Source: Bacteroidota bacterium | GTDB taxonomy: Bacteria; Bacteroidota; Ignavibacteria; Kapaibacteriales; HRBIN21 | Direction: 5' to 3' | DNA: 64,000 bases | Assembly (NCBI GenBank): GCA_030550395.1 | Contig: JAUQPL010000001.1 | Location: forward strand, 193,795-257,794 | Part shown: positions 17,297 to 26,445 of the stretch, one piece after another | Numbering within the stretch: position 1 is the stretch's first letter | Layout: the number at the start of each line of letters is the position of its first letter | Program-made: the position numbers and the translations under genes | Notes under the pieces: generated by a model | What the model was told of the DNA's origin: nothing | The model's input: only the letters and a program-made list of their open reading frames with translations | Database searches by the model: none

Positions 17297-19550
17297 GTCC
17301 TCCTTTCCCAGCCTTCCTCACACACCACCTGGAGCGACCAAGGGTTACACCACCGCCATCTACCCAGTGGTTGGAATGCACTGTGCTAGCTGTGCCCACA
17401 ACATCCAGAGCTTTCTGCGGGCACAGCCCGGTATTGTCACGGCTGAAGTCAATTTTGCCGCTCAAACACTCGCTGTTACCTACCTCCGGGACCGATATGG
17501 CCCGGAGGACCTCCGCCGACTTGTTCAACAACTCGGCTACGACTTGGTCCTGCACACCGAGCAAGTTCACACCTCCCGGGAGGAGCGCTTACGCAACCTA
17601 CGGCTCCGCCTTTGGATTGCCCTCGGTTGTGCTCTCCCCGTCGCCTTCCTCTCGATGGGCTTCCATGGGAAGGTTCCCGCTGAGGCGCTACTGGTCCTAA
17701 CCCTGCCTGTCCTCTGGGCTGGGAGAGAACTTTTCACCAACGCATGGAAGCTTGCTCGAAATCGCCAAGCCAGTATGGATACACTGGTGTCTCTGGGCAC
17801 GGGAGCGGCCTTCGTGCTGAGCCTATGGGCAACAATTGCTCCAGAACACTTCGCACAGCTGGGGGTGGATCCTCCGCTATACTACGAAGCCGCTGCTGTT
17901 GTGGTCGCTGCTGTCTTGCTAGGAAGATATCTGGAGGAGCGCGTTCGCCTTCAAGGCTCCCGTGCGATTGAACGTTTACTGACTCTCCAACCGCGGACTG
18001 CCCGCCGAGTCCAGAACGGTTCTGAGGAAGAGGTCCCCATTGAGTACCTCCAGCCTGGGGATCTTGTGCGTATCCGTCCCGGAGAACGAATCCCTGCCGA
18101 TGGTGTCGTCATCGCCGGTAGCGCCGCCGTTGATGAAAGTGCCCTTACCGGCGAACCATTCCCCGTGGAGAAACTTCCCGGAATGCGCCTGTGGGCTGGA
18201 ACGCTCAATACGACGGGCAGCGTTGTTCTGCGCGTTGCCCACACAGGGAGCGCCACCGTATTAGCCCACATTATTGAGTTGGTTCGTGCAGCACAGAGTC
18301 ATAAGGCACCAATCCAGCGCTTGGTTGACCGCCTTTCGACACTCCTTGTCCCTATAGCGCTCGGTATAGCCTTCCTCAGCGCCATCCTCTGGTCCATGCT
18401 CGGACCGGAACCCCGCTTGACATATGCCCTTCTGACCTCCATCTCCGTACTCTTGATTGCTTGCCCTTGTGCCTTAGGGCTGGCCACACCCTTAGCATTC
18501 CTACTCGGAGTCGGACGCGCAGCAGAGGAAGGGATCCTCGTGAAAGACCCAACAGCGTTGGAACAGCTCTCCCAGTGCACAGCCCTCGTTCTGGACAAGA
18601 CTGGCACGCTGACCCAGGGTAAGCCCCAGCTTGTGGAGGAATACTGGGAAAGCGAAAGCTCAGAACTCCGTCGTGCGCTCGCTGCCATTGAGGTGCGCTC
18701 CGAACATCCCCTTGCCCTCGCTCTTGCCAAAGCCCTTGTGGCACCAACGGAGGCTCTCCCAGAGGTAGAAGGCTTCACCAACATCCCTGCCCAAGGAGTA
18801 TCAGGACGAGTCAACGGGAAGCTCTACCTCTTAGGTACCCATGCGTTCTTGCATCGCCAAGGGATTCTATGCCCGGAGCCTCTCCAGCAGAGGGTGAAGA
18901 CATGGCAGCAGCAAGGCTATACGATTATCATCGCCGCCGTGGATACCCGGGCAGTTGCTGCATTTGCCTTTGCAGATACCCTACGACCTCACGCTGCGGA
19001 GGCAATCCGCTTCTTCCAACAGTACGGGGTGGAAATCCATCTTCTGACGGGAGACCACCCTGAAGCAGCAGAGCGAGTTGTGCGAGCATTGAACATTGAG
19101 CATTTCCAAGCCCACGCCTCTCCACACCAGAAGGCAGAATATGTCCGTTCCCTTCAGCAACGGGGACACCGCGTCGCCGTTGTAGGGGACGGCATCAACG
19201 ATACCCCTGCCCTGGCGACAGCAGACGTTGGGATTGCTGTAGGAAGCGGGATTGATGCCGCCTTGGAAAGCGCTACTCTTGTCCTCTCCGGTGGGGACAT
19301 CAACCGTTTGGTGTTCGCTTGGAACCTCTCACACCAGCTCCGCCGAGTTATTGCCCAAAACCTTGGATGGGCATTCGGATACAACCTCATAGCACTACCA
19401 GTGGCAGCCGGTGTCCTATACCCGTTTACCGGACTCCTCCTAACTCCAATGGTTGCCGGAATGGCTATGGCTCTGAGTTCCATCTCCGTTGTTCTCAGTA
19501 GTTTGCGCTTGCGCTCTCTGCGCTTACATGTGGACAAGCTTGGCCGATAG
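17247..19550 (+). CDS. copA: Copper-exporting P1B-type ATPase
   Basis: 767 residues from the ATG at 17247 (start chosen by length; a frame-consistent alternative upstream at 17163 lies deeper in the HMA gene). One N-terminal HMA domain carries GMHCASCAHNIQ. Eight membrane helices are expected. The actuator motif appears as DESALTGEPFPVEK, the transmembrane metal site as CPC in IACPCALGLATP, the phosphorylated aspartate in DKTGTLTQG, the HP dipeptide in SEHPLALAL, and the hinge in GDGINDTPAL. The CPC motif plus the N-x(6)-YN and M-x-x-SS signatures of helices 7-8 (FGYNLIA, MALSSISVV) fit Cu(I) specificity. It exports cytosolic copper, which is needed for tolerance and for cuproenzyme assembly such as the oxidase at 55-57 kb. 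Confidence 0.93.
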   Translation: MKHTQNCPSAAATAPLESSFPSLPHTPPGATKGYTTAIYPVVGMHCASCAHNIQSFLRAQPGIVTAEVNFAAQTLAVTYLRDRYGPEDLRRLVQQLGYDLVLHTEQVHTSREERLRNLRLRLWIALGCALPVAFLSMGFHGKVPAEALLVLTLPVLWAGRELFTNAWKLARNRQASMDTLVSLGTGAAFVLSLWATIAPEHFAQLGVDPPLYYEAAAVVVAAVLLGRYLEERVRLQGSRAIERLLTLQPRTARRVQNGSEEEVPIEYLQPGDLVRIRPGERIPADGVVIAGSAAVDESALTGEPFPVEKLPGMRLWAGTLNTTGSVVLRVAHTGSATVLAHIIELVRAAQSHKAPIQRLVDRLSTLLVPIALGIAFLSAILWSMLGPEPRLTYALLTSISVLLIACPCALGLATPLAFLLGVGRAAEEGILVKDPTALEQLSQCTALVLDKTGTLTQGKPQLVEEYWESESSELRRALAAIEVRSEHPLALALAKALVAPTEALPEVEGFTNIPAQGVSGRVNGKLYLLGTHAFLHRQGILCPEPLQQRVKTWQQQGYTIIIAAVDTRAVAAFAFADTLRPHAAEAIRFFQQYGVEIHLLTGDHPEAAERVVRALNIEHFQAHASPHQKAEYVRSLQQRGHRVAVVGDGINDTPALATADVGIAVGSGIDAALESATLVLSGGDINRLVFAWNLSHQLRRVIAQNLGWAFGYNLIALPVAAGVLYPFTGLLLTPMVAGMAMALSSISVVLSSLRLRSLRLHVDKLGR

Positions 19551-19643
19551 ACACTTTTTGTTCCTGCAGTATAGCGGCGTGGGCCAATTGTTCCATGAGT
19601 TGAGAACCTGCAAGGTTATGTTCCACCAGCTCCGCTGCCTATC

Positions 19644-21203
19644 ATGGCATTACGCCTGAAACCCTTCGAAAATGAACCTCGCCTGGACTTCACGAAGCCT
19701 GAGATTTTCAAAAAGCAGCGTCGTGCCATTGAAGAAGTTCGACGTCGTTTCGGCCAGGAATATCCCAATCTCATCAACGGCAAGGAGGTGTACTCACAGC
19801 AGAAGCTGCACTCCCTCAATCCAGCGCATCCTACCGAAGTTGTGGGGATATTCCAAAAAGCCCGGCAGCGTGATGCCGAAGCAGCCCTGAATGCTGCCTG
19901 GAAAGCTTTTGAAGAATGGAAGCGAACTCCCGCTGAAGAACGAGCTCGATATCTGCTCAAGGCTGCAGCAGAAATGCGGCGGCGACGTTTAGAGCTGAAT
20001 GCGTGGATGATCTGCGAAGTCGGCAAAAACTATTGGGAGGCTGATGCCGATACGTGTGAAGCCATAGACTTCCTGGAGTACTACGCCCGGGAAGCCATCC
20101 GCTATGCCCAACCCCAGCCCGTTACACCGGTTCCTGGGGAAAAGAACGAATATTTCTACATCCCGTTGGGGGCAGGTGTTATCATCCCTCCATGGAATTT
20201 TCCCCTGGCAATCCTCACAGGGATGACTTCCGCCGCCATTGCCGCCGGCAACACAGTTGTCGTCAAACCCTCCTCTGAATCCCCCATGATGGGATGGCTG
20301 CTTGCGGATATTTTCCGCAGCATTGGCTTACCCGATGGAGTTCTAAACCTCGTTGTCGGTAGCGGCAGTGAAGTGGGAGACTTCTTAGTGGCTCATCCCC
20401 GCACGCGCTTTATTGCCTTCACTGGCTCCATGGAGGTCGGACTCCGTATCCACGAGCTGGCAGCAAAGCCCCAGCCTGGACAGATTTGGATTAAGCGCAC
20501 AATTCTGGAAATGGGAGGCAAGGACGCCATCATTGTTGACGCAGAGGCAGATCTGGACGCTGCCGTTGAAGGCGTCGTTGTCTCCGCCTATGGTTATCAG
20601 GGGCAGAAATGCTCCGCCTGCTCACGAGCAATTGTGGACAAAAGTGTCTACACCCCTTTCATCCGCAAACTCAAAAAAGCTGTCCAGGAACTCCGCATCG
20701 GTGATCCCGCAGAAAATGCCCAGGTTGGACCTGTTATCTCCGCCCGTGCTAAGGAAAGCATCCTGTACTACATCAACATCGGACGCAAGGAAGGAAAACT
20801 CCTCACCGGGGGGAATCCCGTAGGCGACTTGGATGGTTACTACATTGAACCGACTGTTTTCACCAACGTCTCTCCACGAGCTCGCATCGCCCAGGAGGAG
20901 ATCTTCGGTCCTGTCTTGGCTGTCCTGAAAGCCAATAGTTTCGCTGATGCTCTCCGGATTGCCAATGGAACTATCTACGGGCTTACCGGCTCGGTCTACT
21001 CCCGCAATCCAGAGAAACTACGCCTTGCCCGCGAAGAGTTTCACGTCGGCAATCTCTACTTCAACCGTAAGTGCACCGGTGCCCTCGTTGGAGGGCATCC
21101 CTTTGGTGGCTTTAACATGAGTGGAACCGATTCCAAAGCCGGTGGACCGGACTATCTCTTGCTCTTCCTGCAGGGAAAGAGTGTAAGTGAAAAGCTCGAG
21201 TAA
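19644..21203 (+). CDS. pruA: L-glutamate gamma-semialdehyde dehydrogenase (1-pyrroline-5-carboxylate dehydrogenase)
   Basis: 519 residues, the length of RocA/PruA-type enzymes (about 515). It oxidises glutamate-5-semialdehyde to glutamate with NAD in proline and arginine breakdown. Motifs: LINGKEVYSQQKLHSLNPAHP at the N-terminus, IIPPWNFPLAILTGM for NAD binding, FTGSMEVG, the general base in LEMGGKDAI, and the nucleophilic cysteine in GYQGQKCSACSR. The C-terminal HPFGGFNMSGTDSKAGGPDYL is characteristic of P5C dehydrogenases. No proline dehydrogenase lies in the window. The histidine kinase gene begins within its last codons (17-base overlap). Confidence 0.92.
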   Translation: MALRLKPFENEPRLDFTKPEIFKKQRRAIEEVRRRFGQEYPNLINGKEVYSQQKLHSLNPAHPTEVVGIFQKARQRDAEAALNAAWKAFEEWKRTPAEERARYLLKAAAEMRRRRLELNAWMICEVGKNYWEADADTCEAIDFLEYYAREAIRYAQPQPVTPVPGEKNEYFYIPLGAGVIIPPWNFPLAILTGMTSAAIAAGNTVVVKPSSESPMMGWLLADIFRSIGLPDGVLNLVVGSGSEVGDFLVAHPRTRFIAFTGSMEVGLRIHELAAKPQPGQIWIKRTILEMGGKDAIIVDAEADLDAAVEGVVVSAYGYQGQKCSACSRAIVDKSVYTPFIRKLKKAVQELRIGDPAENAQVGPVISARAKESILYYINIGRKEGKLLTGGNPVGDLDGYYIEPTVFTNVSPRARIAQEEIFGPVLAVLKANSFADALRIANGTIYGLTGSVYSRNPEKLRLAREEFHVGNLYFNRKCTGALVGGHPFGGFNMSGTDSKAGGPDYLLLFLQGKSVSEKLE

Positions 21204-23475
21204 ATTTGCACAACGCTTGCTAAAAGGACTTATGCGCCAGCGACAGTGGCTTCCCTTTGCGGCAATTATTCTTATTGGGCTCCTCACCATTGGCGCGCTG
21301 TTCATCCTTTTCCATAAGCAGCGCTTGGAGGCCGAGTTGTCCACCACTGGAAGTGACATGAGGTTACTGGCGGAATACCGTGATTCCACACTCCTTGCCC
21401 CGAACCGCACCTTGGAACACCAGCTTGCCCTCCGGGTACATCTCCTTCGCTCCCGTCCAACCCCCTACCGGGGCTCGCATACCTTCATAGACTCCTTAGG
21501 ATTGTGGGAACCAGCCACATTCGTCCGTTACTCCCGTTCTGAACTGTCTGCCTTAGGGAAACGCCAAACCGCCCTCTTCTCCCGAATTGAAGCAGTAGAT
21601 ACTGCACAGACTGTGCTTTTCCTCAGCGCTCTCTTCCTTAGCATATTGCTTATTCCCCTTCTCCTCCTCTACCTCCGTACCTTGCGCCAGCGCTTGCACC
21701 TTTTGGAAAAGCTGGAGGAAAGCGAAGCTCGGTACCGAGAGATTATAGAGCACATGCCCGATCTCATCCAGTCAGTCGACGCTGAAGGGCGCTTTGTCTA
21801 CGTCAACCGCTACTGGCGCCGGGTCATGGGTTATACCGATGAAGATCTCCAACGGCTGCGCATCTGGGATATCCTCCGCCCTGACCAACTACCGAAATGC
21901 CAGAGCCTGTTTGAGCAAGTCTTCCAGGAACAAGTCCTATTAGGAGTCGAAACTGTTTTCATCACAAAGCACGGGCAAGAAATCTACGTCAGCGGGAATG
22001 TGACCGTTCGCCCTGATCCAATTACGGGCAAGCCGGTCACTCGGGCTCTTTTCCGTGATGTCACCGCTCAACGCCAACAGCTACAATTGCTGCAATATCA
22101 GGAAGCCCTTGCAAACACAACTTCCCGAATTGCTCAACAACTGCTAACGAGTCTGTCTCCTGAAACGCTCGCCCCGTCCATACTGGAACAACTGGGTGAA
22201 ACCCTCAATACTGACGCTCTCTACCTGGTAGCTCTACCCGGAGATGTCCCCCAACCTATCGCTGTATGGACTCGCGATGTAGAAAAAGCCTCTTTAGTAG
22301 CTGCTACTTTCGAACAGCCTTGCTGGGACCTCCTTCGCCCTCTGTGGGAACGTCTGAAGGCAATTGCCATTGTTGAAGCAGTCTCCGAGGAGCTTCTCTC
22401 CCTGAGTTCCGCTACTGAGGCAAACACCCCGAACCCCCTCCTTGCGCGTGGGACGCAGGCATTGCTTTGGGTTCCCTTCGTCCGTCAAGGACAGCTGTGG
22501 GGATTTATTGGCACCGAAGATTGGAAACAGCCGCGGTTCTGGAACCCGACAGAGCGGACGGCACTGGAAAGCGTTGCGGCGAGTCTCCTTTTCACTTTTG
22601 ATCGCATCCATGCATACCGAGAGCTTCAACGTTTTGCCGAAGACCTGCTCCAAGCCCGAAACATGTTGGAAGCATATGCCGAAGAGCTTCGCCGAGCAAA
22701 CGAAGAACTGCAGGAACGCAACGCTGAAAAAGACCGCATTATGTCCATCGTTTCGCACGACCTCCGCTCGCCCTTAAGCGGCATCCGGGGTTTAGCAGAA
22801 ATCCTGCAAACAGAAGAAGCACTAGACCCCTCCACTGTCCAAGAGTTTGCAAGGCTCATCTATGAAGCTTCCGAGTACCTTCTCAACTTAGTCAATGACT
22901 TGCTCGAGGTTGCTCGTCTGGAGCAAGGGAGGATTCAACTCCAGCTTACCGAAACGGACCTCTGTGCGCTTGCCCGCTCCACCTTCCGCTTCATGGAAGG
23001 CGTCGCACGGTCTAAGAACATCCAGCTTGTCCTGGAATGTCCTGACTCCCCTGTTGTGGCCTTAGTAGATGCCCCCAAAATATCCCAAGTTCTCAACAAC
23101 TTGTTGAGCAATGCCATTAAATTCACCCCCAGTGGCGGCACTGTTACCGTTCGGCTCCAACCCCGTTTGGAAAACGGGGAAGTAGAAATCCACGTCATAG
23201 ACACTGGAATAGGGATTCCGCAGGAGCTTTTACCACACCTGTTTGAAAAGTTTGGGCCACACCAGCGCCCCGGCACAGCTGGCGAGCGAGGCACAGGTTT
23301 AGGAATGCCCATCATCAAGAACTTCGTTGAACTCCACGGGGGCACTATACAGGTAAGCAGCACCGTCGGGATTGGGAGTCACTTCACTATTCGCCTACCC
23401 TACCGCTGCACGGCAGAGACCGCCCCTTCTGCCTCTTCATCCCAAAGCACCTCAATTCCCGTTCCCCCTTCTTAA
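21187..23475 (+). CDS. Membrane sensor histidine kinase with PAS and GAF domains
   Basis: 762 residues from a GTG overlapping the previous stop; ATG at 21232 is an alternative. Order: helix near residues 20-40, a roughly 95-residue periplasmic segment, helix near 140-162, PAS domain about 170-300 (PDLIQSVDAEGRFVYVN), GAF-like domain about 310-475, coiled coil about 480-515, then HisKA with the phospho-acceptor in SHDLRSPL (His524). The ATPase domain carries N-box NNLLSNAIKFTP, DTGIGIP, and GERGTGLGM with PIIKNFVELHGG. It autophosphorylates in response to an unknown signal. No intact response regulator is adjacent, so it is an orphan kinase. A degenerate receiver fragment lies 2.6 kb downstream. 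Confidence 0.92.
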   Translation: MKSSSKFAQRLLKGLMRQRQWLPFAAIILIGLLTIGALFILFHKQRLEAELSTTGSDMRLLAEYRDSTLLAPNRTLEHQLALRVHLLRSRPTPYRGSHTFIDSLGLWEPATFVRYSRSELSALGKRQTALFSRIEAVDTAQTVLFLSALFLSILLIPLLLLYLRTLRQRLHLLEKLEESEARYREIIEHMPDLIQSVDAEGRFVYVNRYWRRVMGYTDEDLQRLRIWDILRPDQLPKCQSLFEQVFQEQVLLGVETVFITKHGQEIYVSGNVTVRPDPITGKPVTRALFRDVTAQRQQLQLLQYQEALANTTSRIAQQLLTSLSPETLAPSILEQLGETLNTDALYLVALPGDVPQPIAVWTRDVEKASLVAATFEQPCWDLLRPLWERLKAIAIVEAVSEELLSLSSATEANTPNPLLARGTQALLWVPFVRQGQLWGFIGTEDWKQPRFWNPTERTALESVAASLLFTFDRIHAYRELQRFAEDLLQARNMLEAYAEELRRANEELQERNAEKDRIMSIVSHDLRSPLSGIRGLAEILQTEEALDPSTVQEFARLIYEASEYLLNLVNDLLEVARLEQGRIQLQLTETDLCALARSTFRFMEGVARSKNIQLVLECPDSPVVALVDAPKISQVLNNLLSNAIKFTPSGGTVTVRLQPRLENGEVEIHVIDTGIGIPQELLPHLFEKFGPHQRPGTAGERGTGLGMPIIKNFVELHGGTIQVSSTVGIGSHFTIRLPYRCTAETAPSASSSQSTSIPVPPS

Positions 23476-23493
23476 GCGTAGTCCTGGCTGTGG

Positions 23494-24075
23494 TTATACT
23501 CCCGCAGGAGTCGGCAACAGGCGCTCAGGTTCCACCACCCAATGCCGTGGTTGAGGAACAGACAGTCCCTTGCTCCGCTCTTGGTCATCAATCAGCACGG
23601 GACGGTAATCCGCGCGCTTGATCTTCTCCTGAATCGCCATCAGTGCCTTTAGGAGTGCCTCCGGACGTGGTGGGCACCCGGAGACATAGACATCAACCGG
23701 CAGGAACAGATCAATCCCCTGCACTACGGAATAGCTCCGATACATCCCGCCTGTAGAGGCACAGACTCCCATAGAGATGACCCACTTCGGCTCCGGCATT
23801 TGGTCATAAATTTTCCGAACCACCCACGCCATCTTATACGTCACAGTCCCTGCCACGATGAGCAGATCAGACTGTCGGGGGGAGAACCGAAATACCTCTG
23901 CGCCGAAGCGAGCAACGTCAAAGCGCGGACCGGCAAATGCCATCATCTCAATAGCACAACACGAAATCCCTAACGGCATTGGCCAGAGCGCATTCCGCTG
24001 CGCCCACCTCACCAATGCTTCCAACGTAGTTGTTACAAAACCATCGCGCTGCAGGGCACCCAGAATAGGCGTCAT
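23494..24075 (-). CDS. nuoB: NADH-quinone oxidoreductase subunit B
   Basis: 193 residues from the ATG at 24075; a GTG at 24090 is an alternative. NuoB holds cluster N2, the last iron-sulfur centre before quinone in complex I. The cluster cysteines are seen in [11 protein letters not shown] (adjacent pair), [12 protein letters not shown], and [12 protein letters not shown]. The [10 protein letters not shown] and [17 protein letters not shown] segments are standard. A C-terminal extension of about 30 residues follows the core. It is 57 bases downstream of nuoA and convergent with the histidine kinase. No nuoC, nuoD or other subunit lies beside it. Confidence 0.95.
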   Translation of the reverse strand: MTPILGALQRDGFVTTTLEALVRWAQRNALWPMPLGISCCAIEMMAFAGPRFDVARFGAEVFRFSPRQSDLLIVAGTVTYKMAWVVRKIYDQMPEPKWVISMGVCASTGGMYRSYSVVQGIDLFLPVDVYVSGCPPRPEALLKALMAIQEKIKRADYRPVLIDDQERSKGLSVPQPRHWVVEPERLLPTPAGV

Positions 24076-24132
24076 CTCTTGTCTCTCCACGGGGTAGCAC
24101 TTCGGCGGTAGGAGACGAAAAAAACCATTTTC

Positions 24133-24489
24133 TCATTTACTCCACTGCAGAATCCCTTTCTGCCAGACATAGACCAGACCAACCAAAAGCACCGCAATAA
24201 ACAATCCCATCCCCACCAGACCTACCGTTCCCAACTGCCGGAACTGTACTGCCCAAGGGTACATGAAGACGATTTCCACATCAAACACGATGAAGACCAT
24301 CGCCACCATGTAGAACTTAACGGAAAAGCGTTCCCGCGCCGTGCGCACCGGTTCCATCCCGCTTTCGTACGTGGTCAGCTTCCGCCACGTGGGACGACGT
24401 GGTCCCAAAAGCTCTGCCGCCACTAGATTGACGATCCCAAAGAGAACCCCAACCGCAATCATCACCAGAACAGGCAGATACGCATCCAT
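24133..24489 (-). CDS. nuoA: NADH-quinone oxidoreductase subunit A
   Basis: 118 residues with three membrane helices (about 5-27, 60-82, 88-110). The family signature is the loop after helix 1 with TYESGMEPVRTARERFSV, followed by KFYMVAMVFIVFDVEIVFMYPWAV. It is part of the membrane arm of complex I near the quinone tunnel. It heads the two-gene nuoAB unit with its own promoter element 34 bases upstream. Confidence 0.95.
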   Translation of the reverse strand: MDAYLPVLVMIAVGVLFGIVNLVAAELLGPRRPTWRKLTTYESGMEPVRTARERFSVKFYMVAMVFIVFDVEIVFMYPWAVQFRQLGTVGLVGMGLFIAVLLVGLVYVWQKGILQWSK

Positions 24490-24523
24490 CGTCGGTGCCT
24501 TGTGCTTCCTCTACGAACAACCA

Positions 24524-24531
24524 CAAAATTA
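24524..24531 (-). promoter_or_regulatory. -7 box (TAATTTTG) of nuoAB
   Basis: Exact TAnnTTTG on the minus strand, 34 bases before the nuoA ATG, in the 121-bp divergent region shared with the permease gene. Confidence 0.6.
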
Positions 24532-24569
24532 CAGACGCCTCCAAGGAATTGCCGGTATGCTGCACAACT

Positions 24570-24577
24570 TATTTTTG
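24570..24577 (+). promoter_or_regulatory. -7 box (TATTTTTG) of the permease unit
   Basis: Exact TAnnTTTG, 33 bases before the permease ATG. An ATTG lies at 24548-24551, 18 bases upstream, in the place of the TTTG -33 box. Confidence 0.6.
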
Positions 24578-24610
24578 TAGCTCCTGCGAACTTACACGAT
24601 TGCGTGTTCA

Positions 24611-26083
24611 ATGACGCAGCCTACAGCTTCGCTTATCCAGCGTCTCGGGTGGTGGAGTGCTCTTGCGCTTGTGGTAGGAAGTGTAATCGGCTCAGGCATT
24701 TTCAAAAAATCCTCCGTTATGGCGGCTCAGTTAGGCTCAGCGGAGCTCCTGTTACTTGCATGGGCAGTAGCAGGGCTGATGACTCTCTGCGGCGTCTTGA
24801 CCAATGCAGAGATTGCTTCCCTCCTTCCTTTCACGGGTGGGCAGTATGTCTTCTTCCGTGCCATGTATGGAGACTTCTTCGCCTACCTCTACGGCTGGGC
24901 AATGGTCAGCGTCGTTCAGACCGGATCCATCGCCTCCATTGCCTATGTTTTCGCCGAGCATACGCAGTACTTCATTCCCCTTCCCCGTCTGCCCGAGATG
25001 GTAGAACAGCAGGTTTCTCTTTGGATTCCGGGTATTGGGACGATACATCCCCTGGAGAATCTCGGAGTGAAGCTGCTGAGCATTGCAACCATTGTCGCCC
25101 TAACGATAGCCAACGCTCGTGGAGTTCATATTGGCGGGGGAGTACAAGTAATACTAACAGCTGCAAAGGTTGGGGCAATCTTGGTGTTGATAGCGCTGGG
25201 ACTTTCCATGTTAGCCCAGGGCTCCCATTTTCCCCACTCAGGCTCTGTCCCCCAGGACATTCCATCAGAGGGGTGGAGACCCATTGGTGCTTTCGCCACT
25301 GCTTTAGCGGGAGCGTTTTGGGCGTATGATGGATGGAACAATGTTACTTACGTTGCTGGGGAAATTCGTGGCGCAGAGCGCATAGTGCCGCGAGCACTAA
25401 CCATTGGTATGCTTACGGTAACGCTCATCTACCTGCTGGTCAATCTAAGCTACGTGGTGTCTCTACCCATAGAGCTCATGGCGCGCTCGGAACTGGTTGG
25501 TGTTGCAGCCGCACAAGCCGTGCTTGGAGTTGGAGGAGCAGCCTTCATTGCGGCTGCCGTCATGGTGTCTACCCTTGGAACAACGAACGGGACTGTGCTG
25601 AGTAGTGCCCGCTTGTTCTACGCTATGGCAGAACAGGGACATCTTCCGGCTATCTTCCGTCGTGTTCACTCTCGTTACTGTACCCCAAGCGGGGCTTTAC
25701 TCCTCCAGGCAGCATGGGCAAGCGTTCTTGTCCTCAGTGGTACCTTTGACACCCTTACCGATATGCTCATTGTCGTCAGCTGGGGTTTCTATGCTCTTGG
25801 AGCAGCCGGTATTTTTGTACTGCGGCGGAAGCTCTCCCAGGCACCACGCCTATGGCGCGTGCCTGCCTACCCGATCATCCCCCTTGTTTTTGTCGCATTC
25901 GCTACAGTCTTCGTTGTCCTCAACATTGTCGAAGACATCAACGCATATGCGCAAGGTAAAACTCCCTTCATGCGCACGATACTGGGAATTGTGCTGGTTT
26001 CTGCCGGTATCCCACTGTACTTCTTTCTCCATCGCCGCCAACCTTGTCCCGAGGTCCCACCAACTGCCTCCACACCTCAATGA
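24611..26083 (+). CDS. APC-superfamily amino acid permease
   Basis: 490 residues with about 12 hydrophobic helices. The first helix carries the substrate-backbone motif VVGSVIGSGIFKKS (GSGIF), and FWAYDGWNNVTYVAGEI in helix 6 is typical of the LAT-like/APC family. GALLLQAAWASVLVLSGTFD follows the pattern of helix 9-10. It is probably a proton- or exchange-coupled amino-acid transporter in the inner membrane; the substrate cannot be deduced. It is followed without gap by a degenerate receiver ORF (ATGA overlap) and then a YciO-type gene. Confidence 0.88.
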   Translation: MTQPTASLIQRLGWWSALALVVGSVIGSGIFKKSSVMAAQLGSAELLLLAWAVAGLMTLCGVLTNAEIASLLPFTGGQYVFFRAMYGDFFAYLYGWAMVSVVQTGSIASIAYVFAEHTQYFIPLPRLPEMVEQQVSLWIPGIGTIHPLENLGVKLLSIATIVALTIANARGVHIGGGVQVILTAAKVGAILVLIALGLSMLAQGSHFPHSGSVPQDIPSEGWRPIGAFATALAGAFWAYDGWNNVTYVAGEIRGAERIVPRALTIGMLTVTLIYLLVNLSYVVSLPIELMARSELVGVAAAQAVLGVGGAAFIAAAVMVSTLGTTNGTVLSSARLFYAMAEQGHLPAIFRRVHSRYCTPSGALLLQAAWASVLVLSGTFDTLTDMLIVVSWGFYALGAAGIFVLRRKLSQAPRLWRVPAYPIIPLVFVAFATVFVVLNIVEDINAYAQGKTPFMRTILGIVLVSAGIPLYFFLHRRQPCPEVPPTASTPQ

Positions 26084-26445
26084 CAGACTCCCTACCCCTT
26101 ATTCTCCCCCAATTCCTTCCCGATGGAGAAGGGATTCAACTGCTGCGCCTTGCCCTGACCCACCCACCCGATACAGCACGTGCCTTTATCACGGCTCACC
26201 CTGAACCGGCCATGCTCCAACAGGCCATCAACGACCTCCAGATCTCGTACTACATTGCTAAACCGGTAGAACTGCCTCAGCTCCAAAGCAGCTATGGCAC
26301 GCGCTCACACTCAACCGCTCGCAACAAGAGTCACAGGAGCAACCGCACCAGTACTAACAGCATCTGGAAGAACACGTCGCTGAAGGCATGCTTCCTGATA
26401 CATGGTGGCCTACAAGCTGTTCCCCCATCTGAGGATCCCCCATGA
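26080..26445 (+). pseudogene. Degenerate response-regulator receiver (REC) fragment
   Basis: A 121-codon open frame joined by ATGA overlaps to the permease before it and the YciO-type gene after it. Residues 7-62 look like the second half of a REC domain: FLPDGEGIQLLRLAL (beta3-alpha3 loop), then FITAHPEP (beta4), LQQAINDLQISYYI and the conserved lysine in AKPVELPQL. The first 50 or so residues, with the acidic pocket, are absent. The position of the phosphorylated aspartate appears to be proline (LILPQFLP). After residue 66 the frame turns into Ser/Arg/Thr-rich sequence. The alternate frame reads LWHALTLNRSQQESQEQ and then hits a TAA, which suggests a frameshift. It is either a decayed receiver or a translated spacer retained for coupling; I favour decay. 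Confidence 0.6.

Noticed and set aside
24502-25329. 275-codon plus-strand frame overlapping the permease
   Set aside because: Cys/Arg/Ser-rich out-of-frame shadow of the APC permease; it begins before the permease promoter.
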